Shown: positions 7,526 through 13,739 of the stretch, piece after piece
Position numbering within the stretch: the stretch's first letter is position 1
How the letters are laid out: each line of letters opens with the position of its first letter
Origin: SAR202 cluster bacterium Io17-Chloro-G6
Lineage (GTDB): Bacteria; Chloroflexota; Dehalococcoidia; UBA3495
Length of the DNA stretch: 20,104 bases
Reading direction: 5' to 3'
NCBI GenBank assembly: GCA_002816585.1
Contig: MUCT01000011.1
Coordinates: 1 to 20,104 of the forward strand
The notes under the pieces: model-generated
What the model was told of the DNA's origin: nothing
Seen by the model: only the letters and a program-made list of their open reading frames with translations
Databases searched by the model: none
Made by a program: the position numbers and the translations under genes

Positions 7526-8398
7526 ATGAGTAGTAGTCACCAAGTCGAGCAAGGCCACCATCCTTCGTTCAAGCAGTACGTATTGGTGGCTGCAATCCTA
7601 TTCCTGATCACTATTGTCGAGTTCTTCGCGATTTACCCTAACCCGGATCAGATTGGTGCCGCCAAGATTCCAATATTGGTGATCCTGTCCGCGATAAAAT
7701 TCGCCATCGTGATCATGTTCTACATGCACTTGAAGTTCGACAACCGCATGTTCACCGTCTTCTTCCTGGCCGGCCTGACGCTGGCATTCGCGGCGGGGAT
7801 TGCAGTGTTGGCGATGTTCTCCGCCTTAGGAGGTGGACCAAGGGCGTTCGCCAGCGCCAACGCGGTGCCCTACGTGGAGGACGAACACGGTGCCGAGAGC
7901 GCCAAACCATCTGCTATTCTTGTACCGACCGTGCCACCACCCTCCGACACTACTCCCACTGAATCCAAAGCGCCGGACGTTGCCCCCACATCTGCCCCCC
8001 CGGTAGAGGAAAAGCCATCGGGAGGATCAGCAGCCACGGCTTCGATAGAAATCGGTACGAACGGAGACGCTCTTGAATTCAGCCTGGCTGCGCTCTCTGC
8101 AGCCAGCGGTGCACAAGTTACTCTGACCTTTAGTAACGGCTCCTCGGTGAACCAGCACAACTGGGTCCTGGTGAAAACCGGTACCAAAGACGCGGTAGCT
8201 GCCGCTGGAACCGGCGCCGGCCCGGGGGCAGGCTGGTTACCGGCCGAAGACGGCCGGGTGCTGGCAGCCTCAGGCCTACTGAACCCAGGCGCAACCGAGC
8301 AGGTGAGCTTCACCGCACCAGCACCGGGAACCTACCAGTTCGTATGCACATTCCCCGGACACAACTTCACTATGTTCGGAGATTTTACAGTCAAGTAA
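7526..8398 (+). CDS. Cytochrome c oxidase subunit IV fused to an auracyanin/azurin-like cupredoxin
   Basis: The N-terminal 100 residues are a CyoD-like subunit IV: three membrane helices at about 17-37, 48-67 and 76-99, with the conserved MFYMHLKFD block near 64-72. A Pro/Ser/Thr/Ala-rich linker (about 118-172) follows. The last 115 residues are a type-1 copper domain. QHNWVLVKTG carries H211. C274 is followed by TFPGHNFTM, giving H279 and M283. This His-Cys-His-Met spacing and the surrounding sequence are those of azurin and auracyanin. With the usual N-in orientation and three helices the copper domain lies outside the membrane, where it could feed electrons to CuA. A normal subunit IV is about 100 residues, so the fusion nearly triples it. 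A good ribosome binding site (AGGAGA, seven bases before the ATG) fixes the start. It is the last gene of the cluster and a terminator follows. Confidence 0.9.
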   Translation: MSSSHQVEQGHHPSFKQYVLVAAILFLITIVEFFAIYPNPDQIGAAKIPILVILSAIKFAIVIMFYMHLKFDNRMFTVFFLAGLTLAFAAGIAVLAMFSALGGGPRAFASANAVPYVEDEHGAESAKPSAILVPTVPPPSDTTPTESKAPDVAPTSAPPVEEKPSGGSAATASIEIGTNGDALEFSLAALSAASGAQVTLTFSNGSSVNQHNWVLVKTGTKDAVAAAGTGAGPGAGWLPAEDGRVLAASGLLNPGATEQVSFTAPAPGTYQFVCTFPGHNFTMFGDFTVK

Positions 8399-8432
8399 AA
8401 AAACTAGGTTCTCCCAATATATAGTCGAATCC

Positions 8433-8467
8433 AAGCGCTTCCCTCGACAGCGTAGGGAGCGCTTTTT
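8433..8467 (+). terminator. Rho-independent terminator of the oxidase cluster
   Basis: The inverted repeat AAGCGC-T-TCCCT / AGGGA-GCGCTT pairs over 11 bp with one bulged T and a nine-base loop, followed by a run of T. It starts 34 bases after the stop of the subunit IV fusion gene. It also separates that gene from the convergent DUF952 gene. Confidence 0.8.
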
Positions 8468-8479
8468 GCTGCCTCTGCC

Positions 8480-8821
8480 TCAGCCTGAAGTCAACGCCGT
8501 AAACTGCCCACCCGCTCCCGTGATCAAGCCCAGAACCCCCACAACCGCGGAAGTATTAATCGGCCCGTAAATATGGGGATAGACCGTCCCCGATCTGGCG
8601 GCCTCGTGTTTGATGGGGGAAACCAGGCGGTCGGTGTCCAGTTCCAATACCAGCATGTCGTCCCTGCCGTTAAATAGCCGATTGGCCACCTCCACCGCCT
8701 GAGAATAGTCTTGGGAACAGTGGATAAACCCTTCTAATGCCAGGCTCTCAGCAGCATATTCTTCCAGACTACTGGCGGCTTCCCAATCGGACACGGGGGC
8801 CAGGTGATAGATCATCGCCAT
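8480..8821 (-). CDS. DUF952 family protein
   Basis: This is a small cytoplasmic protein of 113 residues, about the normal length for DUF952. Family hallmarks are visible: IYHLAP near the N-terminus, EGFIHCS at about 30-36, a VANRLF block, a VLELD strand and YPHIYGPI near 80-88. The biochemical role of the family is not established, and nothing in the neighbourhood gives a partner. The ATG at 8821 is preceded by AGGTGGGA at a good distance. A second ATG two codons in is less well placed. The gene converges with the oxidase cluster across the terminator. Confidence 0.85.
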   Translation of the reverse strand: MAMIYHLAPVSDWEAASSLEEYAAESLALEGFIHCSQDYSQAVEVANRLFNGRDDMLVLELDTDRLVSPIKHEAARSGTVYPHIYGPINTSAVVGVLGLITGAGGQFTALTSG

Positions 8822-8869
8822 ATTATTCCCACCTAAAATGTTGTATCAGATGGATTCCTATGTCATTTT

Positions 8870-8881
8870 ACCGGCGCCGGT
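8870..8881. repeat. 12-bp perfect palindrome in a divergent intergenic region
   Basis: ACCGGCGCCGGT is a perfect palindrome in the 180-base gap between the divergent DUF952 and esterase genes, where an operator would be placed. GC-rich palindromes of this size also arise by chance, and only one copy was seen. Confidence 0.2.
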
Positions 8882-9001
8882 CCATGAGAGCCATAGCTAC
8901 GAGACAAGGGGCCACATCGAATGATAGGATGAGGACTGGAAATCCTCGGCGCCCGGCCGTCGGCCCATCAATGGCCACCGGGCGGGAATGGAGCGGCAGG
9001 C

Positions 9002-9691
9002 ATGCAGACGGAGCAACACCAAGGAGCCGGACTGAAGTACCTAACCATCACACCGGACGGATACGACCCCGCATTACCCTATCCGTTACTGGTCATGCTC
9101 CACGGCTTCGGCGCCAACATGCAAGACCTGGCTGGACTGGCTCCTACAATCAGCTCCACCGGGTACGTTTACGCCTGCCCCAACGCTCCCATACCCTTCG
9201 ACCTGGGAGGCGGCCATATCGGCTACGGCTGGACATCTCCCCGGGACCTGTACAAAGAGGGGGAGATTGAAGAGGCCGAGAGGTTATTGGACGGCTTCTT
9301 TAGCGAAGTATTCGAGAGATTCAAAGTTAGTCCGGACCAGACCATCCTCATAGGGTTTTCCCAAGGCGGAAGGATGACCTACCGTTGCGGCGTCGGCCGG
9401 CCACAACCGTTCGCGGGGCTCGCAGCCTTGAGCGCCTCCCTCTCAGAGCCACAGGAGCTTGAGATCCGGCTTCCCGAGGACCGCAGTCAACCTATCTTCG
9501 TCGCCCATGGAACTTCCGATCCCCAGGTGCCGGCAGAAAGGGCCCACAACGCCATCAAATGGTTTGAGGAGTTTGGCTTTCAACCCGAGTATCACGAATA
9601 CAATATGGGCCATTCGATCAGCGACCAGGTACTGAACGACTTGATACCGTGGATGACTAAGACCTTGCCGCCACAGGAACCTGGCAAATAA
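9002..9691 (+). CDS. Alpha/beta hydrolase, phospholipase/carboxylesterase family
   Basis: This cytoplasmic serine esterase of 229 residues belongs to the carboxylesterase/lysophospholipase (Abhydrolase_2) group. The oxyanion-hole segment LVMLHGFGANMQD lies at about 31-43. The nucleophile is S120 in GFSQGG. The acid is D173 in HGTSDPQVP, and the catalytic histidine is H204 in MGHS. All three members of the triad are present with normal spacing and no signal peptide is seen. The ATG at 9002 has only a weak purine-rich stretch (GGAG, then GGCAGG) upstream. The natural substrate cannot be read from sequence: members act on short-chain acyl esters, lysophospholipids or acyl-proteins. It stands between divergent and separately oriented genes, so no operon partner helps. 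Confidence 0.88.
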   Translation: MQTEQHQGAGLKYLTITPDGYDPALPYPLLVMLHGFGANMQDLAGLAPTISSTGYVYACPNAPIPFDLGGGHIGYGWTSPRDLYKEGEIEEAERLLDGFFSEVFERFKVSPDQTILIGFSQGGRMTYRCGVGRPQPFAGLAALSASLSEPQELEIRLPEDRSQPIFVAHGTSDPQVPAERAHNAIKWFEEFGFQPEYHEYNMGHSISDQVLNDLIPWMTKTLPPQEPGK

Positions 9692-9801
9692 CTCGAAGAG
9701 AGGACCTCTCTCAAAGCTTCCCCTCACCACGGGCCCAGCCATCTCCCACCGGCCCTCGCCTGCTGCGGCGTCATGATTGTCTTCGTGGGATAATAAAGAG
9801 G

Positions 9802-11010
9802 ATGACCTTCTCTAGCCAACTCAGCCGGCTGCTAACCCTCCGCTCCGCTCCATTCATATACCTGGGCCTAGCGTCTACTATACTCGCGCTGGCGGCCTGC
9901 ATCGGCGGCGAACGGGCGATCACCTCTACCCATGAAGCCGTTTCGGCAATAACGCCTGCGGCCACTAGGACTCCGATTGCTGCCGCCACAAGCACACCCC
10001 CACCCGCATCTAAGGCAGCCCCTCCAGCCACAAAAAGCTTGACAATAAATCTACCTGACGACGAAGGCGCCCACCTGACGCCCATCGAGTGGTGGTACTT
10101 CAACGGTTCCCTAACCGATGATACCGGTGCCGAATACAGCTTCCACTACGTTACATTCCAGTCGGTCTTACCCAACGGCCTTACACCCCGGTTGCTGCAA
10201 CTTAGCTGGGCTGACCATAGTAAGGGGGTTTACCTAACCGCCGAACGTCCAGCCCTACCGTTGCTTGAGACAACCAAAGGAGACTTCGCCTTCCAGGTCA
10301 ACGACTGGAGCATGGCCGGAGACGGTACGAAGTATTCAATGGCGTTCAACACCGGCGAATACTTCGCCACATTGCAAGCCGTTTCTAAAAAACCAGCAAC
10401 CCTCCATCAGGGCAAGGGACTCGTAGACCTGGGCATCGCAGGCGAGTCCTATTACTACTCACGAACTCGCCTGACACTGTCAGGCAGCCTGACCATCGGC
10501 CAAGAGGATAGGCTGGTTTCCGGCTTGGCTTGGATGGATCACCAATGGGGAGATTTCAGCACGGCGCCGGTGGGATGGGATTGGCTGAGCCTACAACTGG
10601 ACGACGGCTCGGACTTGATGATTTCCCTGGTTTGGAACCCTGACGGACACCAACCCATCGTCAGCTACGGAACTTACGTACCGCCCACCGGCCAACCTAG
10701 AAACGTTGCCGGCGACGATATCTCGTTAACCGCAACTGGCTCGTGGACCAGTCCCGTCACCGGGACCACTTACCCGGTGGGCTGGAAGTTGTCAGTACCG
10801 TCATTGGACCTGGGCTTGACCCTCACTCCAGACTTACAGGCCTCCGAATTCCAGGGAAGCAAGTTCGTGCCGCAAGCTTATTGGGAAGGGGCTGTTACTA
10901 TATCCGGAACGCGGAACGGCCAGAGAGTGTCCGGCAAAGGCTTCGCGGAACTGGTGGGCTACGATACCAGGGAGTTCTCGTTTCCGAATCTTGGGGATAC
11001 CCGGAAATAA
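9802..11010 (+). CDS. Lipocalin-like (AttH/CrtC-type) lipoprotein
   Basis: This 402-residue protein probably sits anchored outside the membrane. A signal peptide ends in a lipobox LAAC with lipidated C33. A low-complexity Ala/Thr/Pro-rich linker follows (about 40-80), then the globular part. EWWYFNGSL at about 96-104 is the hallmark of the CrtC N-terminal lipocalin-like domain (AttH family). The second half has WMDHQWGDF (D246, H247, W249) and WDWLSLQLDDGSDLM, typical of the paired second lipocalin domain. CrtC enzymes hydrate carotenoids, but most AttH-type lipoproteins have unknown hydrophobic ligands, and no carotenoid genes are nearby. I therefore call the fold, not the reaction. The GAGG touching the ATG is too close to be a good binding site, so the start is uncertain. 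The gene converges with the small protein gene 13 bases away. Confidence 0.8.
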   Translation: MTFSSQLSRLLTLRSAPFIYLGLASTILALAACIGGERAITSTHEAVSAITPAATRTPIAAATSTPPPASKAAPPATKSLTINLPDDEGAHLTPIEWWYFNGSLTDDTGAEYSFHYVTFQSVLPNGLTPRLLQLSWADHSKGVYLTAERPALPLLETTKGDFAFQVNDWSMAGDGTKYSMAFNTGEYFATLQAVSKKPATLHQGKGLVDLGIAGESYYYSRTRLTLSGSLTIGQEDRLVSGLAWMDHQWGDFSTAPVGWDWLSLQLDDGSDLMISLVWNPDGHQPIVSYGTYVPPTGQPRNVAGDDISLTATGSWTSPVTGTTYPVGWKLSVPSLDLGLTLTPDLQASEFQGSKFVPQAYWEGAVTISGTRNGQRVSGKGFAELVGYDTREFSFPNLGDTRK

Positions 11011-11023
11011 CAGGACGGGCTAC

Positions 11024-11263
11024 TCAGCCTTGAGCGTCCTTTCGAATCATTTGGGCCAACCTGGCCTGCTCACCAGGGACGTCTTCCGGCTGCACTGGTA
11101 TGGGCAGGGCACCCAATCGCTGCAGCACCGTCGATTCCAGCACCGACTTCTCCTGGTCAGATAACGCCCACCGGCGGGCTACGTCATCCGCCCCGTAGAG
11201 CACGGCCTGGCGAAACCCATAATCAGCCACAGCCCGATCGGCAATCTCGATCAATTTATCCAT
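11024..11263 (-). CDS. Small hypothetical protein, 79 aa, RiPP-leader-like pattern
   Basis: I do not recognise a firm family. The chosen ATG at 11263 has GGGGGA four bases upstream and lies 16 bases after the stop of the dehydrogenase gene on the same strand, so it is the second gene of that operon. The longer in-frame version would start inside the dehydrogenase gene and is less likely. The predicted protein is helical, charged and soluble, without a signal peptide or cysteines. The central stretch, from GFRQAVLYGADDVAR through SDQEKSVLES, follows the FRxxLLxxPExALxxxxLSxEExxxL pattern seen in Nif11/Os1348/Franean1-type RiPP leader peptides and in the LigA-like small helical domain. No maturation enzyme is nearby, so a stand-alone helical protein is equally possible. 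Confidence 0.6.
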   Translation of the reverse strand: MDKLIEIADRAVADYGFRQAVLYGADDVARRWALSDQEKSVLESTVLQRLGALPIPVQPEDVPGEQARLAQMIRKDAQG

Positions 11264-11279
11264 GCAATCCCCCGAAAGG

Positions 11280-12044
11280 CTAGGTAGCCAAGGCCCAGGC
11301 ACCACCGTCGATGATGTATGTACTGCCGCTGACGTAAGACGCTTCATCCGAAGTCAGCCAGGTTATCAAGTTGGCTACCTCATCGGGACGTCCCACCCTT
11401 CCCATTGGGTGCTCCACGTTCCGCTCCTGAAACGTCTCGGCGCTGGCGGTACTGCCCCGCATCTGGGGTGTGTCGATACCGCCGGGGGCAATGCAATTGA
11501 CCCGCACGCCCTGATGGGTATATTGAGCCGCGGCCACCTTGGTCATGTGGATCACGCCCGCCTTGCTGACTGCGTAGGGCACTGAGTAGGCAACGCCCCG
11601 AACGCCGGACATGGAGGAGATGTTGACAATGGCCCCGCCGCCGTGCTCCAACATCGCCGGTATGGCGTACTTGCAACAGTAGAACGTACCTTTAAGATTG
11701 GTATCCATGGTCAGGTCCCAGTCTACGTCTTCAACTTCGACCAGAGGAGGAGTCCGGATCAGGATAGCGGCGCCGTTCACCAATCCGTCCAGGCGGCCGA
11801 ACTTGGAAACCGTGTCCGCCACCATCTGCTCCACCTGGCCGGAGCGGGAAATGTCCACCCTGGATACCGCCGAATTCTGGTTGTCTCCTTCCATCAGGTC
11901 CCGGGTTTCTTCAGCTCCCGCCTGGTTCCGGTCAGCTACGACTACTTTGGCGCCTTCTTGCTGGAGGCGCCAACAGGTAGCCCGGCCGATTCCCGACCCA
12001 CCACCGGTTACGATCACCACTTTATTCTCCATTCTTCCGACCAA
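11280..12044 (-). CDS. SDR family NAD(P)-dependent oxidoreductase
   Basis: This is a classical short-chain dehydrogenase/reductase of 254 residues, cytoplasmic and probably tetrameric. It shows the cofactor motif TGGGSGIG at 13-20, an aspartate at position 38 after the second strand (which favours NAD over NADP), NGAA at 90-93, the structural N116, the catalytic serine near 143-144, and YAVSK with Y157 and K161. The C-terminal YVSGSTYIIDGG block is complete. The substrate is unknown: a secondary alcohol, hydroxy acid or sugar derivative. I kept the TTG start at 12044 because GGGGAGG lies five bases before it. An ATG at 12032 is the alternative and would remove four residues. An extended -10 promoter lies about 50 bases upstream, and the 79-residue gene follows. 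Confidence 0.92.
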   Translation of the reverse strand: MVGRMENKVVIVTGGGSGIGRATCWRLQQEGAKVVVADRNQAGAEETRDLMEGDNQNSAVSRVDISRSGQVEQMVADTVSKFGRLDGLVNGAAILIRTPPLVEVEDVDWDLTMDTNLKGTFYCCKYAIPAMLEHGGGAIVNISSMSGVRGVAYSVPYAVSKAGVIHMTKVAAAQYTHQGVRVNCIAPGGIDTPQMRGSTASAETFQERNVEHPMGRVGRPDEVANLITWLTSDEASYVSGSTYIIDGGAWALAT

Positions 12045-12093
12045 CAGTGCCTCCCCAGGTCCATGTCAACCGCACAACCCCGACGCGTTGTGG

Positions 12094-12102
12094 ATTATAG
12101 CA
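12094..12102 (-). promoter_or_regulatory. Extended -10 promoter for the SDR operon
   Basis: On the minus strand TGCTATAAT combines a perfect TATAAT with an upstream TG. No -35 is evident. Transcription would start near 12087, giving a leader of about 43 bases that contains the GGGGAGG ribosome binding site of the dehydrogenase gene. Confidence 0.55.
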
Positions 12103-12103
12103 C

Positions 12104-12115
12104 GGGGAAATCCCC
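12104..12115. repeat. Inverted repeat in the SDR promoter spacer (possible operator)
   Basis: GGGGA-AA-TCCCC is an inverted repeat of two 5-base arms, starting two bases upstream of the TG of the extended -10 of the SDR promoter. A protein bound there would block polymerase. No regulator gene is adjacent and only one copy is seen, so operator function is a guess from position. Confidence 0.3.
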
Positions 12116-12164
12116 ACGCCCCTTTCGAAAGCGGGTCTCGATGCCGGTCCCGTTGATGGCAGTC

Positions 12165-12193
12165 TTGCACCACCGCTGCATCGGCGTTATTAT
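12165..12193 (+). promoter_or_regulatory. Possible promoter of the gcv operon
   Basis: TATTAT at 12188-12193 (one mismatch to consensus) lies 17 bases after TTGCAC at 12165-12170 (a weak -35, three of six). Transcription would begin near 12200, about 50 bases before gcvT. I looked for a glycine riboswitch in 12045-12250 and saw no tandem aptamer; the region is too short for one. Confidence 0.35.
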
Positions 12194-12250
12194 TCAAATC
12201 TCGTATGTCCAGGCGGCTAACTTGACCTTTGTAAAGGATCCGGTGCTTGG

Positions 12251-13348
12251 TTGACCACCTCGAATCTGCGCACGCCACTTTACGATACCCATCTCTCCTT
12301 GGGGGCACGTATGGTTCCCTTCGGAGGGTGGGATATGCCGGTGCAGTACTCCGGCATCCTGGGAGAAGTTGCAGCGGTTCGTACCTCCACAGGATTGTTC
12401 GATGTATCCCACATGGGCAGATTGTACATCTCAGGTCCTCGCGCCACCGAGTTTTTGGACTGGGTGCTGACTGGGTCAGTGGAAAGCCTCCGGGTGGGCC
12501 GTGCCCGCTACTGCATGATCTGCAACGAACAGGGTGGTGTCGTCGACGACACCATCTTCTACCGGCTGGCCGAGGACCGCTACTTACTTATACCCAATGC
12601 CGGCAACCGCAATACGGTGGTAGCTTGGTTCCAGCGTTGGCTCGATGAAAAATTCCCAACCGGTTGTGAGATCCAAGACCGCACCGAAGCCATGGCCCTA
12701 CTCTCCCTTCAAGGCCCAGCCGCTGCCGATGTAATGGACCGCCTATGCAGCGCCCCTCCATCCTCATTGCGCCCGTTCGCCTGGCAGGAGACCAAGCTAC
12801 AGGATACGCCGGTATTTTTGGGGCGCACCGGTTACACAGGGGAAGACGGCTTCGAGATTGTGGCCGACGCGGACCAAGCCGCGTCCCTATGGCAGACATT
12901 CACGGAGAACGGTGCAACGCCCTGCGGACTAGGGGCCAGAGACGTGCTCCGATTGGAAGCCGGCTTGCCCCTCCACGGGCACGAGATAAACGAAGATACC
13001 ACGCCCATCGAGGCTGGTTTGGAGAAGTTCGTCCGGTTTGACAAAGAATATGTAGGATCAGCAGTCCTACGCGGCAAACACGAGAAGGGTGTGGGGCGCA
13101 GGCTCGTCGGCCTGAAGGTACCGGGCCGCAGCGCCCCAAGGGCGGAGTACGCCATCCTAGACCACGGCCGACCCGTCGGTCGGGTTACAAGCGGCAGTTA
13201 CTCCCCCACCCTTGACACCAGCATCGCCACAGGCTACGTTGACGCCAACCTAGCCGAAGCTGGGATTATGCTGGAAGTGGATATACGAGGCCGCACCTCC
13301 CCAGCTGAAGTGACGCTTCTCCCCTTCTACACCAGGCCAAGGAGATAG
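12251..13348 (+). CDS. gcvT: Glycine cleavage system T-protein (aminomethyltransferase)
   Basis: This enzyme transfers the methylene group from the aminomethyl-lipoyl arm of GcvH to tetrahydrofolate, releasing ammonia. It is 365 residues, the normal length. Family blocks are VPFGGWDMPVQYSG at about 22-35, GLFDVSHMGR, YLLIPNAGNRNT, YTGEDGFEI, and the C-terminal RDVLRLEAGLPLHGHEI followed by TPIEAGLEKFV. The start is a TTG at 12251, supported by the family's normal N-terminus (TPLYDTHLSLGA begins eight residues in). AAGGA lies 12 bases upstream, farther than ideal. It heads a four-gene operon whose order T-H-PA-PB matches many Gram-positive and Chloroflexota genomes. The gcvH ribosome binding site overlaps its stop. 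Confidence 0.95.
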   Translation: MTTSNLRTPLYDTHLSLGARMVPFGGWDMPVQYSGILGEVAAVRTSTGLFDVSHMGRLYISGPRATEFLDWVLTGSVESLRVGRARYCMICNEQGGVVDDTIFYRLAEDRYLLIPNAGNRNTVVAWFQRWLDEKFPTGCEIQDRTEAMALLSLQGPAAADVMDRLCSAPPSSLRPFAWQETKLQDTPVFLGRTGYTGEDGFEIVADADQAASLWQTFTENGATPCGLGARDVLRLEAGLPLHGHEINEDTTPIEAGLEKFVRFDKEYVGSAVLRGKHEKGVGRRLVGLKVPGRSAPRAEYAILDHGRPVGRVTSGSYSPTLDTSIATGYVDANLAEAGIMLEVDIRGRTSPAEVTLLPFYTRPRR

Positions 13349-13352
13349 CACA

Positions 13353-13739
13353 TTGAGCCCCGATGACCGCAAATACTCCAACGAACATGAATGGGTCAAA
13401 ATGGAGGACACCACTCAAGCCTTGGCCGGAATCACCGTGTATGCCCAGAACCAGCTAGGCGATATTGTTTACGTTGATCTACCCAAGACCGGCGCGACCA
13501 TTAGATTCATGGAGAAGATGGGTGAAGTGGAGTCGGTAAAGGCGGTTTCAGATCTGTTTTCTCCGATTACTGGCGAGGTCACAGAGGTCAACGACCGTTT
13601 GCTGGACCATCCGGAGTTGGTCAACGAAGACCCCCTGGGAGAGGGCTGGCTGGTGCGAGTGACCGTCGCCGATGCCGCCGAGTTGGACCAACTCATGTCT
13701 GCCGAAGAGTACGAAGCGTTCATCAGCGGACTGTCGTGA
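13353..13739 (+). CDS. gcvH: Glycine cleavage system H-protein (lipoyl carrier)
   Basis: This is the small mobile carrier that shuttles the aminomethyl group and reducing equivalents on a lipoyl arm between the P, T and L proteins. Its 128 residues match the usual size. The lipoylated lysine is K63 in GEVESVKAVSD, and SNEHEWVK near the N-terminus and DPLGEGWLVR near the C-terminus are family signatures. The start is TTG at 13353, eight bases after AAGGAG; that site runs into the gcvT stop codon. An ATG just downstream is out of frame. The stop overlaps the GTG of gcvPA by four bases (GTGA), so carrier and decarboxylase are translationally coupled. Confidence 0.96.
   Translation: MSPDDRKYSNEHEWVKMEDTTQALAGITVYAQNQLGDIVYVDLPKTGATIRFMEKMGEVESVKAVSDLFSPITGEVTEVNDRLLDHPELVNEDPLGEGWLVRVTVADAAELDQLMSAEEYEAFISGLS

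Noticed and set aside
8737..9270. A 177-codon plus-strand frame spanning the DUF952 start and the esterase start.
   Set aside because: It overlaps two well-supported genes and has an Arg/Pro/His-rich shadow composition.
9698..9710. GAGAGG-A-CCTCTC inverted repeat after the esterase stop, considered as a terminator.
   Set aside because: At most a 5-bp stem with a 3-base loop, and no T-run follows.
12045..12250. Glycine riboswitch before gcvT.
   Set aside because: The gap is only 206 bases and is shared with a divergent promoter. No conserved aptamer cores or tandem arrangement could be found.
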